This document shows, piece by piece, positions 58,197 through 64,000 of a DNA stretch of 64,000 nucleotides. Position numbers and translations under genes: made by a program. Position 1 is the stretch's first letter. The number at the start of each line of letters is the position of its first letter. The DNA is from Kitasatospora sp. NA04385 (GTDB lineage Bacteria > Actinomycetota > Actinomycetes > Streptomycetales > Streptomycetaceae): NCBI RefSeq assembly GCF_013364235.1, contig NZ_CP054919.1, positions 5,364,267 through 5,428,266 on the forward strand. The letters are read 5' to 3'. The notes below the pieces were generated by a model. The model was not told where the DNA came from, did not search any database, and saw only the letters and a list, made by a program, of their open reading frames with translations.

Positions 58197-58940
58197 ATGA
58201 GCAGCGTCGCGGAGCGGACCGCGCACACCGGGGCCGGACCGGCCCGCCGCCGGAGCGCCGGGTCGATCGTGCAGGGCGTGGCGATCGCGCTCGGCTTCGT
58301 GATGCTGGTGGGCGGCTTCGCGGTGCTGGCGCTCCAGTACCGGCCCTACCGGATTCCGAGCGGTTCGATGAGCCCGACCCTGGCGATCGGCGACACCGTC
58401 CTGGCCCGGACCGGCGGATCGGTCGGCCGTGGCGACATCGTGGTCTTCCAGGACGAGGACTGGGGCAACGCGACCCTGGTGAAGCGCGTGGTCGCGGTCG
58501 GCGGGGACACCGTCTCCGGTGACCGGGCCGGGCGGATCGCCGTCAACGGCCACCAGGTGTCCGAGCCCTACCTGGCCCCCGCCGAGATGGGGACGACCGA
58601 GTTCTCGGTCACGGTGCCCGAGGGCCGGCTGTTCCTGCTCGGCGACTTCCGGGGGAACTCCCTGGACTCGCGGAGCCACCTCGACGTGGCGTTCGGCTCG
58701 GTGCCCGCCTCCGGGGTGAAGGCGAGGGTGGAGGCGGTGATCCGGCCGCTGTCCCGGGCCGGGCTGGAGTCGCCCGTCCGGGCCTTCGACGACCTGGGCG
58801 CGCCGACCGCCCACCGGCCGGGCCCGCTGGTGCCCGCCACGTGGACGTCGGTCGGCGGGGCGGTCCTGATCGTGGCCGCCTCCGCGGCGGGCTGGGCGGT
58901 CTCGCTGACCCGCCGGCTGCGGGGACGCCGCAAGGCCTGA
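58197..58940 (+). CDS. lepB: Signal peptidase I (fourth of four)
   Basis: 247-aa, the shortest and most divergent of the four. Catalytic Ser about residue 57 (IPSGSMSPTL), Lys about residue 96 (VKRVVAVGGD), and box E LGDFRGNSLDSRSH, where Asp-Phe replaces Asp-His. N-terminal helix (ALGFVMLVGGFAVLAL) and C-terminal helix (GAVLIVAASAAGWAVSL) anchor both ends. ATG at 58197 has GGAG sites upstream. Confidence 0.94.
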   Translation: MSSVAERTAHTGAGPARRRSAGSIVQGVAIALGFVMLVGGFAVLALQYRPYRIPSGSMSPTLAIGDTVLARTGGSVGRGDIVVFQDEDWGNATLVKRVVAVGGDTVSGDRAGRIAVNGHQVSEPYLAPAEMGTTEFSVTVPEGRLFLLGDFRGNSLDSRSHLDVAFGSVPASGVKARVEAVIRPLSRAGLESPVRAFDDLGAPTAHRPGPLVPATWTSVGGAVLIVAASAAGWAVSLTRRLRGRRKA

Positions 58941-59022
58941 CCCGGGGGCCGACGACGGACCGGCACCGGTGCCGGTCCCGGCGAGGAGGCGCGCCCAGCG
59001 CCTCAGGACGGAGCCGAGCCAG

Positions 59023-59493
59023 GTGGTGGAGCACCGCAGGGCCGTTCGGGTGCTGCTGCTGGACCCGGAGGACCGCGTCCTGCTGCTGCGCGGGATGGAC
59101 CCGGCCGAGCCCGGCACCACCTGGTGGATCACGCCCGGCGGCGGCATCGAACCGGGCGAGGGCCCGGAGGAGGCGGCCCGGCGCGAGCTGGCCGAGGAGA
59201 TCGGGCTGACGGACGTGGACTGGGGACCGCTGGTCGCGTACGGCACGGCGGAGTTCTCCTTCCGAGGCAGGGAGTACCGACAGGAGCAGTGGTTCCGGCT
59301 GGCCCGCACCACGCGGACCGCCGTGTCCCTGGCGGAGAGCGGGGCGGACGAGCACGCCCTGCTGCTGGCTCTCCGCTGGTGGACGCTGGGGGAGTTGAGG
59401 ACCACCGGGGAGACCGTCCACCCCAGGGGGCTGGCCCGACTGGTGGCACGGGTTCTGACCGATGGGCCGCCAGAACAGCCAGTAAGGCTCTGA
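59023..59493 (+). CDS. NUDIX hydrolase
   Basis: 156-aa NUDIX enzyme, hydrolysing a nucleoside diphosphate linked to X. The box G-x5-E-x7-REL-x-EE-x-G is perfect (GGGIEPGE, then RRELAEEIG). Substrate unknown. Start uncertain: GTG 59023 has GGAG 9 bases upstream; GTG 58969 is in frame but has no site. It sits between the signal peptidases and DUF2469, as in relatives. Confidence 0.9.
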   Translation: MVEHRRAVRVLLLDPEDRVLLLRGMDPAEPGTTWWITPGGGIEPGEGPEEAARRELAEEIGLTDVDWGPLVAYGTAEFSFRGREYRQEQWFRLARTTRTAVSLAESGADEHALLLALRWWTLGELRTTGETVHPRGLARLVARVLTDGPPEQPVRL

Positions 59494-59549
59494 GCACGGG
59501 CTCGGTGGTCCACAATGGGGTGGACGTGACGAGTGAGGGGACGCTTGGA

Positions 59550-59876
59550 ATGAGTGCCGAAGACCTCGAGAAGTACGAGACCGAGATGGAGCTCAAGCTC
59601 TACCGGGAGTACCGGGATGTCGTCGGCCTGTTCAAGTACGTGATCGAGACCGAGCGGCGCTTCTACCTGACGAATGACTACGACCTCCAGGTGCACTCGG
59701 TGCAGGGTGAGGTGTTCTTCGAGGTGTCGATGGCGGACGCGTGGGTCTGGGACATGTACCGACCGGCCCGCTTCGTCCGGAAGGTCCGTGTGCTGACGTT
59801 CAAGGACGTGAACATCGAGGAGCTCGCCAAGAGCGACCTCGAGCTGCCCTCGGACGACTCCGCCTTCGGGAACTGA
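59550..59876 (+). CDS. DUF2469 family protein
   Basis: 108-aa, nearly invariant actinobacterial protein: MSAEDLEKYETEMELKLYRE, ERRFYLTNDY, ADAWVWDMYRPARFV and VLTFKDVNIEELAKSDLELP. Very acidic, no membrane segment. Function unknown; its strict conservation and place before yraN suggest a core cellular role. ATG at 59550 has GAGGGGA upstream. Confidence 0.95.
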   Translation: MSAEDLEKYETEMELKLYREYRDVVGLFKYVIETERRFYLTNDYDLQVHSVQGEVFFEVSMADAWVWDMYRPARFVRKVRVLTFKDVNIEELAKSDLELPSDDSAFGN

Positions 59877-60068
59877 CCGCCCCGCGACTGAGCGGCCGGC
59901 CCCCGCGGGGCCCGGTGCCGGGCGGGAACGGCGCGGCCGACCGCGCCCTCCCGCCAGGTCCGTCGCACCTCGGTGAGCTGCGACGGTGCCCGGGCCACCG
60001 AGATTGACCGCGCCGGGCGGGCACTGTCCAGCGCATTTTCGACATGTCGCTCGAACGGGTGAGCGAAG

Positions 60069-60094
60069 TTATCCACAGGCCCGGGTTATCCACA
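60069..60094 (+). promoter_or_regulatory. Two perfect DnaA boxes
   Basis: TTATCCACA occurs at 60069-60077 and 60086-60094, 17 bases apart on the same strand, in the 284-base gap before yraN. This is the ideal DnaA box. No dnaA-dnaN or oriC genes are near, so the pair may titrate DnaA or make it a regulator of yraN. The rest of the gap shows no gene. Confidence 0.7.
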
Positions 60095-60160
60095 GGCCTG
60101 GCCATTCGGCTGGCCCGCCCCGGGCACGTGACGGCAACCTGCCGGCCGGAGGTGATTGCC

Positions 60161-60643
60161 GTGCAGAACCCCAACAAGACGTCCACCCACGGCCTCGGTC
60201 GCTACGGCGAGGAGGTCGCCGCCCGCCGGCTCGCCGAGCACGGGCTGTGCATCCTGGAACGCAACTGGCGCTGCGCCTCGGGCGAGCTCGACATCGTCGC
60301 GCTCGACGGGGACGTCCTCGCGATCTGCGAGGTGAAGACCCGCTCCGAGCGGGGCTTCCAACAGCCCGCCGAGGCGATCGACCAGGCCAAGGCCGACCGG
60401 CTGCGCCACCTCGCCGAACGCTGGCTCGCCGAGCGCTGGCCGGTGCACTTCTCCCGCCTGGTGCTCGCCGCCGAGCGGGCCGGTGGCGCCGACCCGCGGT
60501 CCGATGGCGCCGACCCGCGGTCCGATCCGGAGAGCGGCGGCCCGGCTCCGCCGCCGCCCGGCGGGATCCGCATCGACCTGGTCGCCGTGGTCAACCCCCG
60601 CCGGGGCGCCGCCGCGGTCGAGCACCTGCGCGGGGCGGTGTGA
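60161..60643 (+). CDS. yraN: YraN/UPF0102 family nuclease-like protein
   Basis: 160-aa UPF0102 protein with a restriction-endonuclease-like core: [29 protein letters not shown] and ICEVKTRS give the G-E-D...E-x-K pattern. Its cellular role is unsettled. A 28-residue low-complexity insert, including GADPRSD twice, separates the last strands (RIDLVAVV). GTG at 60161 has GGAGGTGAT upstream, an almost perfect anti-16S match. It is followed 1 base later by the yifB-like gene. Confidence 0.93.
   Translation: MQNPNKTSTHGLGRYGEEVAARRLAEHGLCILERNWRCASGELDIVALDGDVLAICEVKTRSERGFQQPAEAIDQAKADRLRHLAERWLAERWPVHFSRLVLAAERAGGADPRSDGADPRSDPESGGPAPPPPGGIRIDLVAVVNPRRGAAAVEHLRGAV
60485..60526 (+). repeat. 21-bp perfect tandem duplication within yraN
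   Basis: GGCGCCGACCCGCGGTCCGAT (units 60485-60505 and 60506-60526, shown here as one 21-base word split by the codons of GADPRSD) is repeated exactly, adding seven residues in frame. Confidence 0.9.
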
Positions 60644-60644
60644 G

Positions 60645-62312
60645 ATGGCGTTCGCCCGCACCTGCTCGGTCGCCCTGGTCGGAGTGGACGGCGTCGTGGT
60701 CGAGGTCCAGGCCGACCTCGAACCCGGACTGGCGGCCTTCAGCCTGGTGGGCCTCGCCGACAAGGCCCTCCTGGAAGCCCGCGACCGGGTACGCGCCGCC
60801 GTCTCCAACAGCGGGGAGAAGTGGCCGCTGCGCAAGCTCACCGTGGGCCTCACCCCGGCCTCCGTGCCCAAGAGCGGCAGCGGGTACGACCTGGCGGTGG
60901 CCTGCGCCGTCCTGGCGGCCGCCGAACGGCTCGACCCCGCGTCGATCGACGGCCTGCTGATCATCGGCGAGCTGGGCCTGGACGGCCGGGTGCGCCCGGT
61001 GCGCGGAGTCCTGCCCGCCGTCCTGGCGGCAGCGGACGCCGGCTACCGACAGATCGTGGTCGCCGAGCAGACCGCCGCCGAAGCGAAACTGGTGCCCGGC
61101 GTCTCCGTCCTCGGAGTGCGCAGCCTGCGCCAGCTCATCGCGATCCTCACCGACGCCCCCGTCCCCGACGAACCGCCGGACCAGCCCACCGGCCGCCCCG
61201 ACTCCTCGTTCGCCGGACTGCTGCTGCCCGGCCTCGGCGTCCGCGACCTCACCTCCGAACGGGCCGTCCGCCCCGACCTCGCCGACGTGGCCGGGCAGTA
61301 CGAGGCCCGCCGAGCCCTGGAGATCGCCGCAGCGGGCGGCCACCACATCTACCTGAAGGGCCCGCCGGGAGCCGGCAAAACGATGCTGGCCGAACGGCTG
61401 CCGGCCCTGCTCCCCCCGCTCACCCCCACCGAAGCCCTCGAAGTGACCGCGATCCACTCCGTGGCCGGCCTGCTCCCGCCCGACCGTCCGCTGATCGACA
61501 CCCCGCCCTACTGCGCGCCGCACCACTCGACGACCATGCCCGCCATCGTCGGCGGCGGAACGGGCCTGCCCAGACCCGGAGCCGTCTCCCTCGCCCACCG
61601 CGGCGTGCTGTTCCTCGACGAGGCACCCGAATTCCCGGTCCGGGTCCTCGACGCGCTGCGCCAACCCCTGGAATCGGGGGAGGTGATGATCGCCAGAGCC
61701 GCCGGCTCGATGCGGCTGCCCGCCCGCTTCCTGCTCTGCCTGGCCGCCAATCCCTGTCCCTGCGGCCGCTATTCACTGAGAGGAGAAGGATGCGAATGCA
61801 CCCCCGTCATGGTCAACCGCTACCAGGCGAGACTGTCCGGACCGCTGCTGGACCGGGTGGACCTCCAGGTGCAGGTCACCGGGGTCACCAAGGCCGAACT
61901 GATGCAGCAAGGCGGAAGGGCCGAGAGCACGGCGACGGTCGCCGCACGCGTGCTGGAGGCCCGGGCGCGGGCCGCCGCTCGCCTCGCCGACACCCCGTGG
62001 CGGACCAACGCCGAAGTGCCAGGGCACGAACTGCGCACGCGCTGGCAACTCGCACCCGGTGCGCTGGCCGACGCCGAACGTGACCTCGACCGGGGCCTGC
62101 TCACCGCGCGCGGCCTCGACCGCGTCCTGCGGGTCGCCTGGACGGTGGCCGACCTCGCCGGCCGGGACCGCCCCCACCGGTCCGACCTCCAGAGCGCGCT
62201 CACCCTCCGCACCGGCGTCCAGCGTGCCGCCCGCCCCACGGACCGCCGGAACGACCCGCTCTACCCGTACGACGAAACCGACGCCGGCACCGGCCCGGAC
62301 GGCGGATTCTGA
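60645..62312 (+). CDS. YifB/ComM-like Mg chelatase-family AAA ATPase
   Basis: 555-aa AAA+ protein. An N-terminal Lon-protease-like domain (about residues 1-170, no catalytic pair evident) leads into the Mg-chelatase ATPase: Walker A GPPGAGKTML, Walker B VLFLDEAPEF, and the Cys cluster NPCPCGRY...CECTP. ComM, its relative, is a hexameric helicase that helps branch migration in natural transformation. Being between yraN and dprA supports a DNA-processing role. ATG at 60645 follows the yraN stop directly. Length is normal. Confidence 0.94.
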   Translation: MAFARTCSVALVGVDGVVVEVQADLEPGLAAFSLVGLADKALLEARDRVRAAVSNSGEKWPLRKLTVGLTPASVPKSGSGYDLAVACAVLAAAERLDPASIDGLLIIGELGLDGRVRPVRGVLPAVLAAADAGYRQIVVAEQTAAEAKLVPGVSVLGVRSLRQLIAILTDAPVPDEPPDQPTGRPDSSFAGLLLPGLGVRDLTSERAVRPDLADVAGQYEARRALEIAAAGGHHIYLKGPPGAGKTMLAERLPALLPPLTPTEALEVTAIHSVAGLLPPDRPLIDTPPYCAPHHSTTMPAIVGGGTGLPRPGAVSLAHRGVLFLDEAPEFPVRVLDALRQPLESGEVMIARAAGSMRLPARFLLCLAANPCPCGRYSLRGEGCECTPVMVNRYQARLSGPLLDRVDLQVQVTGVTKAELMQQGGRAESTATVAARVLEARARAAARLADTPWRTNAEVPGHELRTRWQLAPGALADAERDLDRGLLTARGLDRVLRVAWTVADLAGRDRPHRSDLQSALTLRTGVQRAARPTDRRNDPLYPYDETDAGTGPDGGF

Positions 62313-62442
62313 CCCAGCCTCACCTGCCGCACCACCAGGAACCGCACAGGACCGGGCCGTTCCACGGACGAGCCCTCTCCACTCGCATCACCTGCATCAC
62401 CACCTGCGCCGCAGGAACGAGCGGAAGCACGAAGGAGCACCG

Positions 62443-64000
62443 ATGACCGCACACCTCGCACCCCGCGCACACGCGGACCTCCCCGTCGGCCCACCGGCCG
62501 CGCCGATCGCCGACCGGCCCGCACCGCACGACGCCACCCGCAGGCTCGGCCTCGTCCGGCCCGGAGGCGCCGGAGCCGGGCCGACCCGGGCCGAGCCGTC
62601 CGACGGCCCCTGCCCGCCGCATCCGCCCGACGCCCCTGTGGCGTGCGACGGCGGCGAACGGCTCCGACGCCCGATGCGCGGCGCCGGACCGCCCGCCGTG
62701 CACCGCTCGCGCCACGGGCCGACGGAACCCGCCCGGGCCGTGCCGTGGACGGAGGGCCCGAACACGGCGGGCCCGCCACCCGAGGGCCGGCCCGACCAGG
62801 CGCACCACACGGCCGGGGCCGCGACAGCCGACCGGCCCCTCCGCACCGGGACGGCGTGGGGCGAACGCCGCGTCATCCGCCCCACGGCGTGGGCCGCGCC
62901 CACAGCCCCGCCCGACCCGCCCGAGCCCGAGCGGATCTCCCGGGCCGCGCTCACCAGACTGATCGAACCGGGCGACGCCGCGATCGGCCGGGCGGTCCAA
63001 CGGCTCGGCGCGGTCCGCCTGGTGCAGGGCTTCTACGAAGGGGCGCCCGCCAGTCGGCTCGGGCTCGGCGCCGACCGGATCGCCGCCTACCAGGAGAGAC
63101 TGCGAAAGTTCAACCCGGCCACCGACCTGGAACGGATCGCCAGACTCGGCGGGAAGTTCATCATTCCGGGCGACAGCGAGTGGCCCTCCCAGCTCGACGA
63201 CCTCGGCGACGGCCGCCCGGTCGGGCTGTGGGTCCGCGGCCTCCCGTCACAGCGGCTGCCGTCGCTGCGCCTGCTCGCCCTGCGTTCGGTCGCCGTCGTC
63301 GGATCGCGGGCCTGCACCGCGTACGGGCGGCACATCGCCGGCCAGCTCGGGTCCGAACTGGCCGAGCGCGGCTGGGTGGTGGTGTCCGGAGCGGCCCACG
63401 GGGTGGACACCGCCGCGCACCTCGGGGCGCTGGCGGTCAACGGGATGACGATCGCGGTGCTCGCCAGCGGCGTCGACATCTGCTACCCGCGCGGGAACGA
63501 GGCGCTGATCGAGAGGATCGGACGGGACGGGCTGCTGGTGAGCGAGCTGGCGCTCGGGATGAACCCCACCAGGTTCAGGTTCGTGCTGCGGAACCGGGTG
63601 ATAGCCGCGCTCACCCGCGGCACGGTGGTGGTCGAGGCCGCATCGCGCAGCGGCGCGCTCAGCACCGCGCGGCGGGCGCGGGACCTCAACCGGCACACCA
63701 TGGGCATCCCCGGCCCGATCACCTCCGAACTCTCGGCGGGCGTACACACGTTGATCAGGTCCGGCGCGGCGACCATGGTCACCAGCGGTGCAGAGGTGGG
63801 CGAGCTGATCGGTTCCATCGGGGCCGACCTGGCACCGGAGCGGGCCGGCCCGCTCCTGCCGAGGGACGCGCTGGAGCCACCGGTGGCCCGGGTCCTGGAG
63901 GCGGTGCCCGCCAGCGCGGACGGCGCGCCGGTCCAGCGCCTCGCCCACTACGCGGCGCTCTCCGAGACCGCGACGGTCCAGCACCTCCACGAGCTGAGTT
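62443..64000 (+). CDS. dprA: DNA-processing protein DprA (3' end outside window)
   Basis: At least 519 residues, open to the window edge. DprA protects incoming single-stranded DNA and loads RecA. The Rossmann-like core has VVGSRACTAYG, SGAAHGVDTAAHLGAL and FRFVLRNRVIAAL, with GAAT after it and a helix-turn-helix start near the edge. Residues 1-160 are Pro/Ala/Arg/Gly-rich low-complexity sequence absent from usual DprA, so the true start may be later. ATG at 62443 is kept because GAAGGAG lies just upstream. Confidence 0.9.
   Translation, partial: MTAHLAPRAHADLPVGPPAAPIADRPAPHDATRRLGLVRPGGAGAGPTRAEPSDGPCPPHPPDAPVACDGGERLRRPMRGAGPPAVHRSRHGPTEPARAVPWTEGPNTAGPPPEGRPDQAHHTAGAATADRPLRTGTAWGERRVIRPTAWAAPTAPPDPPEPERISRAALTRLIEPGDAAIGRAVQRLGAVRLVQGFYEGAPASRLGLGADRIAAYQERLRKFNPATDLERIARLGGKFIIPGDSEWPSQLDDLGDGRPVGLWVRGLPSQRLPSLRLLALRSVAVVGSRACTAYGRHIAGQLGSELAERGWVVVSGAAHGVDTAAHLGALAVNGMTIAVLASGVDICYPRGNEALIERIGRDGLLVSELALGMNPTRFRFVLRNRVIAALTRGTVVVEAASRSGALSTARRARDLNRHTMGIPGPITSELSAGVHTLIRSGAATMVTSGAEVGELIGSIGADLAPERAGPLLPRDALEPPVARVLEAVPASADGAPVQRLAHYAALSETATVQHLHELS

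Overview
The window is a gene-dense, very GC-rich chromosomal core segment from a Streptomycetaceae actinomycete (Streptomyces or Kitasatospora). Three things point there: the gene content and order (gltX - tRNA cluster - ndgR - leuCD - hupS ... recG - coaD - rnc - mutM ... smc - ftsY - nsdA - amtB-glnK-glnD - ffh ... rpsP-rimM-trmD-rplS - four signal peptidases - yraN - yifB - dprA), the many GTG starts with strong GGAGG ribosome binding sites, and Streptomyces-specific genes such as nsdA and the lysine-rich-tailed HU gene. I see no prophage, insertion sequence, CRISPR array or biosynthetic cluster.

Layout. 1-3.2 kb: 3' end of an unknown gene, a fumarylacetoacetate-hydrolase-family gene, gltX, and five tRNA genes (Gln, Glu x3, Gln). 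3.3-7.6 kb: ndgR divergent from leuCD, a small unknown gene, hupS. 7.8-9.5 kb: an accessory-looking GntR cassette with two small unknown genes around a palindromic operator. 9.4-21.9 kb: cofC (frame-disrupted), a plsC-type acyltransferase, gpsA, ddlA, DUF3515 and stand-alone AsnC-domain genes, thiL, pfkA, thiD, rpmB, a FakA-like gene, recG. 22-28.7 kb: rsmD, coaD, a SepIVA-like coiled-coil gene, DUF177, rpmF, rnc, mutM, a DMT exporter. 28.9-37.6 kb: a TPM-type membrane protein, acyP, a 67-aa coiled-coil protein, smc, ftsY, a small primase-polymerase-like gene. 38-44 kb: nsdA and the nitrogen genes amtB-glnK-glnD behind GlnR-like boxes. 44-50.8 kb: ffh, an acetyltransferase, a second FtsH, a methyltransferase-like gene, proS. 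51-64 kb: rpsP-khpA-rimM-trmD-rplS, four type I signal peptidases, a NUDIX gene, DUF2469, yraN, yifB/comM-like, and dprA running off the end.

How the genes fit together. Translation and co-translational export dominate: GltX with the tRNA(Glu)/tRNA(Gln) genes it serves, ribosomal proteins L28, L32, S16 and L19 with RimM, TrmD and KH factors, SRP (Ffh) and its receptor FtsY, then four signal peptidases. DNA maintenance is the second theme (recG, mutM, smc, hupS, yraN, dprA). Nitrogen and leucine control (ndgR-leuCD, amtB-glnK-glnD) is the third.

Main oddities. Three conserved genes (cofC, smc, glnD) are broken by single-base deletions in G/C-rich stretches, which looks like a sequence-quality problem but must be checked in reads. 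The SMC hinge carries a roughly 125-residue Ser/Ala/Gly/Pro repeat insert. Two perfect DnaA boxes sit upstream of yraN. Several genes have a TAnnnT-type -10 hexamer 6-8 nt before the start codon and no ribosome binding site, suggesting leaderless mRNAs.
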